A stretch of DNA of 64,000 bases, taken from assembly GCA_000149265.1 (NCBI GenBank), contig CH002032.1, forward strand, positions 1,110,020 through 1,174,019. Direction: 5' to 3'. The DNA is from Ciona savignyi. Its lineage: Eukaryota; Chordata; Ascidiacea; Phlebobranchia; Cionidae. Positions 47,851 to 59,876 of the stretch are shown here, one piece after another; the first letter of the stretch is position 1; every line of letters starts with the position of its first letter. Both the position numbers and the translations under genes were made by a program. The notes under the pieces were generated by a model that was not told where the DNA came from, did no database searches, and saw nothing but the letters and a program-made list of their open reading frames with translations.

Positions 47851-49169
47851 CAAGGCTATAAAGGCAACGAACGCTCTTAACGACTGAACTATAAATTCTG
47901 TTTGATATATAAAGTTGTTATGAGTTATTAAACAGTGTCTTTTTATCGTTTTAATTTTCTGTTTTTTCGTTTTAAATGATTTGCAAAAATAAATGTGTAT
48001 GTGCTTGGTTTAAAACAAATCTGTTTCGTATACACATAGTGTTTTTCTTAATTTGTAAACTTAAATCATTATTAAGCATACGCGTTATTGTTACGGATAT
48101 TACCCATATAATTTCTATGTTTTACACGAGTCAGTGTGATAGTACCTTTTTATGCAGGTTGTCGAAACGACTGATTTGTTAATAGACAAAACACTTCTGT
48201 GATGGTATCCAAATCTGTTTTACACGCAATCGTTAAAATTATTCACTCTTTTTATAATATTTTATTCGTCGGCAGAATAATTTATTAATAAGTAAGCGTG
48301 TTTAAGAGTCGCCAAAAATAATTTAAAATATAAACTAAGCCGCTAAGGCTTAGCTTTTGGTACCATATGCATATGTATTTCAAATTGAAATGACAAAATT
48401 TTATAATTTGCTGCTTTATTTAATCTAAAATATAGGCGTAATAATGATTTCAGGTTGTTTTTGGATATTTACAACTATTTTAATTGTTCTGTTTTTAGTT
48501 TCCGGGAGATGGCGCATGTCATCTGTGCCGAACTTTGTACTAAAGGCGGACGGTTGGTAACCCAGCGGCTGGAGTAACATTAATAACTACTTTTACGTTT
48601 GGTTGATTTTACCGAGAATCCCCTAATACGTTATGTCTTCGTGGCAAACTGGTTTTGCACGAAGGAGTTTTATTTTGGCTTCTGGTTTAGTATTAACTTG
48701 TTTCGCGTACCGTCGACTAAAAGTCATCAAGTATTAACACTATATCTGGGGGTTAAATTTAAATAAGTTGAGATGAGAGAAAGGAATCCCCAAAAATGGC
48801 GTGTAATCCGCAAATGCTTCCATGTTTATAGGTCTGATTTCACTTTTGCTCTCATGATGTTCATTTTTTTAAATAAAGAATTTCCGATAGACTCAAACAT
48901 TTTAAAGGTTATACCGTTTTTGGTTTTTCCTTATGCTCAAAACATTTATTTTATATAGATACTGCTTTCTTATACTTTTTTTCTTATGCTTTATTTCCTG
49001 CACCACGCAATACGATTTACATGTTTTGTTTTATTTGGTTTCGGTAAATTTAATCAAGGTTTTGTTCTCAATGTCGACCTGAAGAAAATTAAAATGGTGG
49101 TTTAGTTAACATACAGTTCAAACAAAAACAAATACTACCTTGATAATTACCGCTGTAGCTGTGTGCAGC

Positions 49170-49830
49170 TTACTCTGTGTTGTCCTCCTCAGACTCCATA
49201 TCGGCATCTATTTCTAAAATTAATTTCAGTTAGGGTTTTTCGTACACATGCCGGAATGTTATAATTCGTACCAACGAGAAAGGCACTTACTTCAAAAAAA
49301 GCAACACAACAGTTGGAATGCATCTGGCGACTACAAATCTACCAATTTACTACGCAGACCGCGACCAATAAACATGTTGTCGGTTTTGATTATTGACTAT
49401 TTATTTTATTTGTACCGTTGCGCAGTCGGATCCAAACGATTATTAAACTAAACGCTGACTGTCTTACAAAATGATTTTCAGAAAAAGCAGCTGATACACA
49501 CACCAATGCTTATTTAAATATTAAGATGGTAGTATGCCTAATTAAAGTGTTAGTGATTAATATTACCTGGCATATCTTGTTGTTGTTCTAGTTGATTCCA
49601 TCTAAAGCGTCTGCGTCTGCGAATTCTTCGGCGGCGACTCCAACCCTCAGATTCTTCAGCAGCCAGAAGCACAAGTGCGAGAAGGAATACGAAGAGTGCC
49701 TTATTCATCTGCAAAATTTATCGTTGTCACCAAAAATCTTCCTTTCATGTCGATCAAGATACTTCTTACCTTTGAAGTAGTCTTTCAAGAAAGATAACTT
49801 TGTTCGACTGAGGGCTGGAATTTATAGCAA
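49170..49830 (-). CDS. Secreted Arg-rich cationic peptide precursor (antimicrobial-peptide-like)
   Basis: A 61-residue precursor in two coding exons: 49567-49708 (ATG at 49708) and 49170-49213 (stop TAA at 49170-49172). Residues 1-21 (MNKALFVFLLALVLLAAEES) are a clear signal peptide. The likely mature part starts at Trp23: WSRRRRIRRRRRFRWNQ, with ten Arg in seventeen residues bracketed by Trp. A Gln-rich hinge follows, then an acidic tail (EIDADMESEEDNTE, 8 of 14 acidic). Signal, cationic core and anionic pro-tail is the plan of ascidian antimicrobial precursors such as styelins and clavanins; I see the plan, not sequence identity to a named family. A 5'UTR exon ends at a GTAAGA donor (49770), and a TATAAA box lies at 49821-49826. 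Splice borders are TTTGCAG|ATG, G|GTAATA and TTTTAG. Function as a host-defence peptide is inferred. Confidence 0.8.
49821..49826 (-). promoter_or_regulatory. TATA box of the Arg-rich peptide gene
   Basis: TATAAA on the minus strand, about 50 bp upstream of the 5'UTR donor at 49770. This would place transcription start near 49795. Confidence 0.6.
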
Positions 49831-50527
49831 AAGAATTTTCTCTATTTTCAAAGTAACCAGTTTACTGCGGAGCACGTTCTCTCGCAATGCGGATTTTGTA
49901 TATCTCCCTGATTGAGCAGATTGTGTTGTTGCTAATAAAATCTTTTTTATGGAAAACATCCATCGAGAATAATAATATTCTATACTTCGTGCCACGAGTT
50001 GGGTTTGTGCCGTTGCACTTGCATTGTGATAAAATTTAAATGCTATATTTCTTCAGTTTTTGTTTAAACCCATTTATTATCTAATTATATTTTAACGTCC
50101 GCTTTTTGCGTTTCAAAGTGCACAAACGATTCGCAATCGGCTGGTTTCAAACCAACATTCTTTCAAACATTTTTTACCGGGCAAAGTTTCCTATGATAGA
50201 CTCGTCACCGAAACCTATGACATACGTTTCAGTCAGAAAAATACGCATGCGCTGCCGAAGGCAACCAACCTTATTATATTATATGTATTATATTATATAT
50301 ACAAAAACACTACGGTTTAAAATAAGCGATAAAAAGCCAACTTCCAGTGCGGTAACTTCTGGCCTCCGAAATCCTTAAGGGCTATCGGGTTAATAAAAAA
50401 ATGCGTTGTCATCATTCGGTTGTTTCTCAGGTATACTTTTACTGGACCACATGTAGACACACTTTTTTGTTCTGCCAAATAGTTTAGAAAATATTGCGAT
50501 ATTTAAATATATGTAATAATATTTAAA

Positions 50528-50926
50528 ATACTATTGTTAAAAAGAGTCACACCAGGGAAAATATCTTTCCTTTATGAACATGGCGCCAAAAAGGTTTTTA
50601 AGCACTTTTAAGTTGAAAGACCGGCGGTGGTGCCTGTTTATCCGCAAGTTTTGTCGTGCGAAATGCTTCTGTAAGTTGGGCCTTGCGCAATTAAGTTGTG
50701 CCGTGCGAAATACTTACGTTAGTTGCGCCGTGCAAAATACTTCCCATTTTCAGACGTCGCACCACGATCAGGTTATGACTCGTTCCCACTTGCCTTGGGT
50801 TCATCGACGTTCACCAGCAATACGTAAAGCGTATATCCCTGATAGAGCGGATGTTTTTGTTGGTGGTAAAAGCTTAACGCAGAATACCGAGAGTAATTTT
50901 CCATTCTAGCAAAATGTTGTTATGGA
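50528..50926. repeat. Right arm of the long inverted repeat
   Basis: Reverse-complement partner of 47341-47690. The 111-residue reading frame inside (50574-50909) is not kept in the left arm, so it is not treated as a gene. Confidence 0.85.
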
Positions 50927-51274
50927 GATTGTGTTTTATAAGTAGAGTTATGCCTTGTTTGAACCAAAAATTACGAACATGCTTGTATAATCTTGGTACG
51001 TATATGTTAAAGCGTGGTGCTGTGTACTTTAGTGTTATCGTTAAAAGGGTCGCTTTTTGTAGGCCTGTCGTGAGTTTTTACCAGATGTTTACATGCCTTT
51101 CTTGTGTGAGTTCGTATCCAATTGTTTGGTTTTTTAACACTTGAAAGCTGGGCTGCAGATTATCGAACATTTAAAAAAAACAGCGAGCATTTGTTCGGGT
51201 AAAACTGTAATTTAGGTTTCAATGTAAACGGGAGTTCTTTTTTTTGGTTTTTTTATTAGTTTTTATACCGAGCC

Positions 51275-51375
51275 AAGTTTCGACCCATAATGGACGCGTC
51301 ACTAGGACCGTTTTTTTGTATAAGAGTTGGTATATGTATCGGTCGCGTTAACCATTCGGCCACACGACCGTACCG
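51275..51375 (-). repeat. tRNA-like element, second class
   Basis: GGTCGCGTTAACCATTCGGC and ACACGACCGTACC are the reverse of the tRNA-like head at 19011-19050 (CGTACGGTCGATTGGTCGAA). Similar fragments occur near 10950 and 12010. Confidence 0.6.
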
Positions 51376-51699
51376 TAAACGGAAGTTCATTTACTGCTAC
51401 GTTAAATTTGCAACTTTAGCGACATCCGCCGGAGGAAAATGTAGTATTTCGACAAGGGGAATTGTTAGCGTTACGAAGTTATAGGGGTTTGTCTCGACTT
51501 TAAAGACATCGGTGTCCAATAATGTTAGTTTTTAGTTTTGCAATATCTGGTGGAATAGGTTATTCAACTATACCTTGTAGCAATGTTCCAATCGTATATG
51601 GCACAATGCAATAGCTTTGGTTAACTTGACTCCAAGCAAAAGTTATCCTAGCAGCACTGCATTTTATTACCCCCAGGCATAAATACGGTAATCCTCATT

Positions 51700-53515
51700 T
51701 GTTTAATCTTATTCTGCAGATATTTATTCAAACGTTTGCGTATGATATCAACACTGAAATAAACACTGAAAATAAGTGTTTAAGTGGCAGTGTTAGGTAT
51801 TGCTAGTCCAAAAATGTTAATTCATACATTGTACCCAACTATAATATTGCTCTAACTAAACGGTTTGGATACAATCTGTAAATCAACATTTCGTATTTTG
51901 CGTTAGAGGTAGCAGTTTTAAACAATAAACATGCGATACGAGGCAGAATGTTAAATGCACATTGAAATTTAAGGGCCAAGAAGCAAGCTTTCTTAAAACA
52001 AAATAAAATAGCATATACCTTGTATTATTCCTCACAAATAACCCTGGTTTTTGGACCTGGTGCAAATTAGGTCAACAAGGTAATAGAAAAATACTGTTGA
52101 CAATTAGTTGAAGGTTTGAGGTTATTCAAGGTAGTTCTAATATTTGGAGCACTCCACAGTTGCGAAGTTGTTGCAACACTATCTCCTCCCAACCGCTGTT
52201 CGCCTGCAACATTAGAGATTGTAATTACATTTATTAAGAAGGTGGGCGTACTTGCACCCCCAGCCATGTGTATCAGATACTTAATTTACCCATTCACTCA
52301 GTGAACATGACTTAGATATTTACCTAATGCACTTTCTGTAGATATATACTTTTGCGTCACGTGATATAGTTCTGTGTTAGAAATTGTCTCGCTTAAAATT
52401 GCAAAATGTAACATATGTTACTGTGTTATTAACACAGTCCGCTTATACCGGCTTTAAAATCGTAACACAGCTCGATGTAAGCGTTATATTTTGGACGAAT
52501 CGGGTGGCCATATGCTTTCGCCGATTGTAAAATATATTTATATCTTTTTTTCGAATTTAAATTAGTTTTGTTGACTTAAAAATAGTTTTAAACCAAATTG
52601 TTCTTATATTTCGTATTGTATTTTTTAGATAGAACACCATAAATACTCGTATAATTGTCATTTTTTTTAACATACTGTATTATACATAAATCCATACAGT
52701 GTCTGATGGAATTGACAATATTTTCATAACGCTTATGCTAAATAATGATTTAGGTTCATATATTAAAAAAAACACTATGAGTACAAAACATATTTGTTTT
52801 AAACCAAGTATAAATGGATTTATTTTTTGCAATCTAATCAAAATAAAAAAATTGGAAATTACAAGGACAAAAACACATCGTTTAATAAAAGCGTTTCAAT
52901 TGTGGCCTCGGTAAAGCTAATAAAATGACGTCACCTATATCCATCGGGGAACACTGGATGGAACTAAAACAGTAGAAACGTCTTCATGATATAAAACACA
53001 TTGCGATAGATTCGGCAATTGCATTTTTGGTACGATTTATTTGACAAATGCGATACAAATTTTAAATACAAATTTCCCTTCACGTGGGACCAGACGATAC
53101 TTACTGCTGCATATTAATTTCTTAAATGAAGATTTTTCTAAAGTCTGTGTTTATTGTTTACACTACGATTAATACGAAAAGTATTGCAAAAAGAAAATCC
53201 GAACTGTCAATAATTTCCGTTTCTCCTGATGTTTCCCGTGTTCTGACTACATTGTTCTGAACTATTGCTTCATCAGAGATTTTATTTTTTTAAAGAGCGC
53301 CTTCCACAGATAGCGCGGTCGACGTTAAGAATTGGAATTCGGTGGAAAGTGTCAAACAATGATGCTTTCGGCAACTGCAATAGACTTACATTTAGTTTTA
53401 CCTTTTCGCACAGATAAGCCGCGGTGCGAATATAGCTGAAATTAAATAGTTCTGCCGCTCTGGCATCAAACCCTAAATGTTTTCTGTGAAAGTGACTGAT
53501 CTCTCAGAAACGGAC
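51700..53515. repeat. Tandem unit 1 (about 1.8 kb)
   Basis: Order: repeat R sequence (deleted internally), the motif TCACGTGATATAGTTCT at 52357, AACACAGTCCGCTT, the GACGTC...CATCGGGG...GGTACGATTTATTTGAC segment, and CAATAATTTCCGTTTCTCC to CTCAGAAACGGA. The same order recurs in unit 2. Confidence 0.85.
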
Positions 53516-55330
53516 CAAAAAAACCAAAAATGTTAATTCATACATTGTACCCAACAATATAAGTATTGCTTTCAACGGTTTGGATACAATCTGTAAATCA
53601 ACATTTCGTATTTCGCGTTAGAGGTACCAGGTTGAAACAATAAACATGCGATACGAGGCAGAATGCTGAACGCACACTGAAATTTAAGAATACAAAATAG
53701 CACTTTGAGGAGATGACAGAATTTTAAAACAAAACCACTGACTTAGGTCTTCATGGCACTTTAAAAAGTTGTCAAGCTGTATGTTGTCAATTGAACTGGT
53801 CGCTGTAACGTAATAGATTGCCTTTATAGAGCAACGAACGTCACATCTGTCAAGTGAGGTAATATAAAACAGCAATGTTTTTAAAATAATATAAAATATT
53901 GACAAAAAGTTACAGATTGACAATAAACCTATTTGCACCAGGGCGAAAACCAAAGTTTCTTAATACAAAACAATAGCATATACCTTGTATTATTCCTCAT
54001 AAATGACCCTGCTTTTTGGCCCTGGTTCTAATTAGATCAACAAGATAATAGATAAACAAAAATGTTAACAATTAAAGGTTTGAGGTTATTCAAGGTAGTT
54101 CTAATATTTGAAGCACTCCACAGTTGCAAAGTTGTTGCAACACTATCTCTTCCCAACCACTGTTCGCCTGCAACATTAGAGATTGTAATTACATTCATTA
54201 GGAAGAGGGCGTGCTTGCACCCTCAGCCACATGTATCAGAAATTTAATTTGTCCTATCATTCAGTGTACAGTATTTAGATATTTACCTTTCTATAGATAT
54301 TTTTTCGTCACGTGATATAATTCTGTGTTAGAAATTGTCTCGCTTAAAATTGCAAAATATAACATATGCTACTGTGTTAGTAACACAGTCCGCTTCTAGC
54401 GCCTTAAAATCGTAACCCAGCTCGATGTAAGCGTTATGTTTTGGACGGAACGGGTAGCCATAGGATTTCGCTGATTGTAAAATATATTTATATATTTTTT
54501 TGAATTTAAATTAGTTTTGTTGATTAAATTAGTAAAAAAAACACTATGTGTACGAAACATTTGTTTTAAACCAAGCATAACTGGATTTATTTTTGCAATC
54601 TTATTAAAATAATAAATAGGATATTAAAAGGACAAAAACACACCGCTTTATAACTTTACCAGCTTTAAATATTAAACAATGTTTATAGTTTAGTCGGTAA
54701 AAGTGTTGCAATTGTGGCTTCGGTAAAGCTTATAAAATGACCTCATCTATCCATCGGGGAAAACTGGATGGAACTAGAATAGTAGAAACGTCTTCATGAT
54801 ATAATACACATTGCGATAGATTTGGCAACTGCATTTTTGGTACGATTTATTTGACAAACGCGAAAACATTTCTAAATAAAAATTTCCTTTACGTGGGACC
54901 AGAAGATATTAACTGCTGCAAATAAATTTCTTAAATGGAGATTTCTCCAAAATCTCCGTTTAGTGTTTACACTGCGATTAATACGAAATAAAATGCAAAA
55001 AGAAAATCCGAACTGTCAATAATTTCCGTTTCTCCTGATGTTTCCCGTGTTTCTGACTACATTGTTCTGAACTATTGCTTCATCAAAGATTTTATTTTTT
55101 AAAGAGCGCCTTCCACAGATAGCGCGGTCGACGTTAAGAATTGGAATTCGGTGGCAAGTGTCAAACAATGATGCTTTTAGCAACTGCGATGGACTTGCAT
55201 TAGTTTTACCTTTTCGCACAGATAAGCCGCGGTGCGAAGTGCGAATATAGCTGAAATTAAACAGTTCTGCCGCTCTGGCGTCAAACCTCAATGTTCTAGG
55301 TGAAAGTGAATGATCTCTCAGAAACGGATC
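53516..55330. repeat. Tandem unit 2 (about 1.8 kb)
   Basis: Second copy of 51700-53515 with base changes and small indels throughout. The minus frame at 55016-55291 is disrupted by indels in unit 1 and is not supported as a gene. The unit ends about 430 bp before the plus-strand peptide gene. Confidence 0.85.
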
Positions 55331-55667
55331 AAAACATTCAACATCTTAAATATTACCATAAAATTAAAATTGGGGTGATCAGTATACAATAACAATGCCC
55401 TGTAATAAAATGGCCCGAAGCAGAGACATGGCCGTAAGTTCAGATTTTCATCTATAATTTATGCACTTGTAGTTTTTTGGAGTACTTTCCACACTTGCAG
55501 TCAACGTAGTATCTTAATTTAAATTCAAAACAGCTTAGGCCTACTTTTATTTTAAAATATTTAAAAATTTAACAGCAATTTTTTTTCCGAATCACACTGA
55601 TGAGTATAAGGGGGAGTTAAAACCATATGGAATATTTTGGCTTTACTTATTTCGAAACACGCGGCAA

Positions 55668-55716
55668 TCACGTGATATATTCTTTCCGGTATAAAAAAGG
55701 AGGAGTGCTATAAAGC
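55668..55716 (+). promoter_or_regulatory. Promoter of the plus-strand secreted peptide gene
   Basis: An E-box in TCACGTGATATATTCT (55668-55683) is followed by TATAAAAA at 55690 and TATAAAG at 55709, about 50-70 bp upstream of ATG 55761. The E-box motif with the same flanks also occurs at 52357 and 54308 in the tandem units. Confidence 0.6.
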
Positions 55717-55760
55717 TGGGTGTTTGAACAGGATAACCCCATCAAAGACAACCAAGCACA

Positions 55761-56149
55761 ATGAATCAAAAGCTGGCACTCATCGTTCTACTCTTCGCTC
55801 TCTTTATGGTCTCAGAAGCCGACTGGTTGACCACTCGCCGTCGAACGTCGGGTGGCCGAAGAAGACTATTATATGACCAAGGAAAAAGCTTGACAGCATC
55901 CAATATTGAGGACGTCCTGTAAGTAAAATAACGGTAATAGGCGTATAGACCCACTGGTAGTTAAGGCACCGGATTGTTGCCGATTAAATTGTGAAATTAT
56001 TAGAGTAAAATGATTCTTAGGCACAGAAAAGTGAATAAAGCGAGATTGGGCGAGTACCATGTTTCACCGACGACCATAAAATAAATATAAAAACCAGTTA
56101 AAAATATTCTTTTCATTACAGGAATTTTGACGACAAATTTGCTATGTAA
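55761..56149 (+). CDS. Secreted cationic peptide precursor, second member
   Basis: A 61-residue precursor in two coding exons: 55761-55918 (GTAAGT donor) and 56122-56149 (TTACAG acceptor, stop TAA 56147-56149). Signal peptide MNQKLALIVLLFALFMVSEA, then DWLTTRRRTSGGRRRLLYDQ with six Arg, then a tail containing NIEDVLNFDDKFAM. It shares with the minus-strand gene at 49 kb the length, the MN start, a Trp at the presumed mature N-terminus, Arg clusters, an acidic C-terminal part and a tiny second coding exon, although the intron phases differ (2 versus 1). The stop is followed at once by a GTAAGTG donor, and downstream GT/AG pairs suggest exons near 56477-56518 and 56765-56800 in the 3'UTR. Host-defence function is inferred; a signalling peptide is possible. 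Confidence 0.75.
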
Positions 56150-58793
56150 AGGTAAGTGTTTTCATCTTTGCTTGAAACATGTTGTTGCTCAAATGATCTC
56201 TAGATATTCATTGGCCATTTATTTATTTGTTTTAGCGTTCGATCAAGTACTATTCTTGCTGATATTATTTATGTAGTCTAATGTAAAATGGTAACTAATA
56301 AAGATAGCAAATTAAATAGATTCGGCAAACATATGTTATTGGATTCTGCCTAATAATTTACTGATGGTGCAAGCCCACCCTAGTCGTGTTTAAATGAGTA
56401 GCCTCATTATATCTTTTCTGAGGAATGTAGTTTATATTATTGTTAAACTATAACCTACCTATTTTTAACAAACAGGTGTACACATCTAACGAATCCAATG
56501 CCAAGATACTTTAAAAGTAAGTATATTTTATATTCGTTAATTTCACTTTATTATGTTAATTTCACTTTACACTTTATTTGTTTTAATATTTACGCAAAAT
56601 ACACGACCCTTTATAGTTCTTAAGTATAACCAATTAGCTCATTGGATAATATTGTCTGTCAGCCGAAAACCGAAAGGCCGATTCCCATAGATAAAATTAG
56701 TTTTGCTATCCTGTTTTTATAGCTCAAGACATTTTAAAATATAACGTAATTTTTTATATTGCAGGGTTATGGACAAGAAAAGATCTTAATTGGAACTAAA
56801 ATAAATCAAAAATATTATGTTGATGTTTTGTTGAAATGGTTTGCCAAACACTTATTAAGCAACCCCACGCAATATCGCACATAATAGTTTATTAGAGAGA
56901 GAGACCAGACATGTAGCTTCTAACCGTACGGTCGATTGGTCGAATGGTTAACGCGACCATTGCATTTAATCCGAATTTCATACAAAAAATTGGTTTCCAA
57001 ACTATTTGAGCTTACCGCACGAAGAAGTAGACTCCAGACAGCCAAAAACCAAACAATCTTATTCTGCAGATATTTATTGAAACGTTTGTGTATGACATCA
57101 ACACTGAAATAAACACTGGAAATAAGTGTTTAAGTGGCAGTGTTAGGTATTGCAAGTCCGAAAAGGTAATTCATACATTGTACCCAACAATGTAGTATTG
57201 CTTCCAATGCGTTTGGATACAATCTGTAAATCAACATTTCGTGTTTGCGTTAGAGGTACCAGGTTGAAACAATAAACATGCGATACGAGGCAGAATGTTG
57301 AACGCACACTGAAATTTAAGAATACAAAATAGCACTTTAAGAAGATGACAGAATTTTAAAACCTAATCACTGATTAGGGTTTCATGGCACTTTAAGAATT
57401 GTCAACGAAAATGGCAGATTTTGAAAGATAGGGCACATTTTGCACCAAGGGAAATGTTCGGATATGACAAAGATGAAAAATGGAGGGTGAATTTTTAAAA
57501 TTTCTACTGTTTCAGGCACAGATTTCGTAAATACACGACACATTATGACATCAAAGCACATGCACTTGTGGAATGGAACTTCATACATCACATTAATAAA
57601 AATATTCCTGAAATTGTTACATCTTCAGTGATAGAACAATATTAATTTTATTCTAAAGTGCCTCATAACTTATGATTGCTGTTGTGTTGTCAATTGTCAT
57701 ATTACATTTTGTGGGGCATTTGGCTAGCTGTATGTTGTCTATTAAACTGTTTGCTGTAATATGATAGATTGCTTTATATAGATCAACAAACGTTACATCT
57801 GTCAAGTGCGGTAATATAAAACAGCAATTTCATTAAAATAATATAAAATATTGACAAAAAGTTACAGATTGACAATGAACCTATTTGCAGCAGGGCTAAA
57901 AAGCAGGGTTTCTTAAGACAAAATAAAATAGCATATACCTTGTATTATTCCTCACATATGACCCTGCTTTTTGGCCCTGGTGCAAATTAGGTCAACAAGA
58001 TAATAGAAAAAAAACTGTTGACAATTAGTTGAAGGTTTGAGGTTATTCAAGGTAGTTCTAATATTTGGAGCACTCCACAGTTGCGAAGTTGTTGCAACAC
58101 TATCTCCTCCCAACCGCTGTTCGCCTGCAACATTAGAGATTGTAATTATATTTATTAAGAAGTGGGCGTGCTTGCACCCCCAGCCATGTGTATCAGAAAA
58201 TAGATTTACCCATTCCCTCAGTAAAAAGTGTTTAAATATTTACCCACTGTCATTTCTGTACATATTTATCCAATCACTCAGTGTAGAGTATTTAGATATT
58301 TACACACTGTACTTTCTGTGGATATTTACCTACCTACTTTATGTACCAAGTATATTTATTTTACCTAATGCAACCAATTTAAAAATTGTCGCCAATACTT
58401 CCAGTTTACCGCCACAATTACACAGAAATCGATAATTGATCATCACCGGTGGCAGACGCATGAAACAAATGACTTACCTGCGGGGAAGCAGGGGATGGGT
58501 GTAATATCCGTTCCACTCGTATACTCGCTGAGGATTCATCACCCGATACTCGTAACACGTGGGTAACTCTGCGATTGGATGGTTTTGATACTTTATCATG
58601 GTAAAATACATGTACCAAATGAATGTATGTTGCCTAGGATCAATACCAGCCACTGGTTAGCTGTTTTCTGCAAGGCTCTTTGCTTGAATGTATTCCATAG
58701 TAAATTGTTACATTACATTTACATTCCTTCCTTCAGGACAGCCGACTTGACTGCTATATACCGGATCCATGATGGCTCGGGGCGGTGGATTAA

Positions 58794-59876
58794 CTCTTTG
58801 CCTCCCAACTCGCGATATATCGCGAGTTGGTGAACAAACATGGTGTCCCGCGTCCCCTATATATAGGGGCAAATCTAAAATGCGATTTCTCCGCAACGCG
58901 TAATGTTAGAGAGCTCAGCTATGGCTCATTCGATCAAGGAAAGCCTGAAATTTATTCTCTGTAATTATCTTGGAGAAATATTCAAAATGTGAGGAGTGAT
59001 AGCCTTTCTTTTTCAAGGCTTCGCCTGTGTTTTTGCTGAATTTTACACGAGTTTACACGTGACTAACTCAGCGAATAGGAGTCGTGTTAAATTGGGGAGA
59101 AGCTCTTTTTGTCAAGCAAGTGTTTCTTTACATTCTCTGTGAATTTCGTGCCGTTGAGATAAAAAGGAGAGCGTTGGTGACGTTTTCGCAGCAGGCGGTT
59201 ATGCTTCGTGTTCACCAAAGCATGAATCCAGCTGGGCCTGCTGAGCGCACGATAAAGAAAAAGGCGGCGAGACTAGCTAGTTCGGTGTGCCCTGCTTTGA
59301 AGAATATTGGATATAGTATTTGCGTTTGTTTGGTTTTGTATGCCCTTTTTACACTTCCCTTCACTGTTCTTTTTTATACTTTTTACTATTTTAGTTCTAC
59401 AAAACTAAAAACTTCAATGCGTTTTGGTTCAAGTTTTCATAATATAGTCAGAAAAAAGGGAAATTTCAATTACAAATAGTAAAAAAACTACTGAAGATAG
59501 AAATACAGTTCGAATTTTCCTGAGTACAAAAACTATTAGACAATCTACATTCCAATTTTCATATCATTTGGGCATTCCAATAATAAGTGAGTATTTCGTT
59601 TGTCAGTGCACCTCAAATTTTTCAAAGTCGAGCAGAATTTTCTTTGCATAAAAAGTGGTGTTCACTAAAGTTTACATAATATATTCTTTATTAGAGGTAG
59701 ATTTTAGATGTGCAGCTTGTTTAAAAGAGGGATAAATTATCTTTCCAACCATACTAAATATTAAATCATAGCATAAACTTTAGAAAAACTGTGCTAATTT
59801 GAAAATGACTAAAAATTGTAAAAAACACTGCGGGACAGCATGTTTGAATTAATGCATTTGGCCGGGAGTGAAAGAG
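58794..59876. mobile_element. piggyBac-type non-autonomous transposon (TTAA target)
   Basis: A 1083-bp insertion flanked by TTAA on both sides (58790-58793 and 59877-59880); the unfilled site with one TTAA is at 20876-20883. Ends are inverted: CTCTTTGCCTCCCAAC at the left, and the right end read in reverse is CTCTTTCACTCCCGGCC. TTAA target duplication and short inverted ends are the piggyBac signature. A 131-residue frame (59084-59479) begins MLNWGEALFVKQVF, but I see no transposase catalytic motif. Confidence 0.88.
58805..58830. repeat. 26-bp perfect palindrome in transposon end
   Basis: Centre CGCGATATATCGCG, extended symmetrically by AACT/AGTT and CC/GG. It lies 11 bp inside the left end of the element and could be a transposase-binding or hairpin structure. 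Confidence 0.9.

Noticed and set aside
50574-50909. 111-residue plus-strand frame
   Set aside because: It covers the right arm of the inverted repeat; it shows repeated SCAVRNT/SCAVQNT-like words from local tandem copies and no conservation in the other arm.
55016-55291. 91-residue minus-strand frame
   Set aside because: Tandem unit 1 carries the same sequence with indels that break the frame, so coding is not supported.
59084-59479. 131-residue frame in the TTAA element as a transposase
   Set aside because: Far shorter than piggyBac transposase and without recognisable catalytic aspartate motifs; at most a fragment or an unrelated frame.
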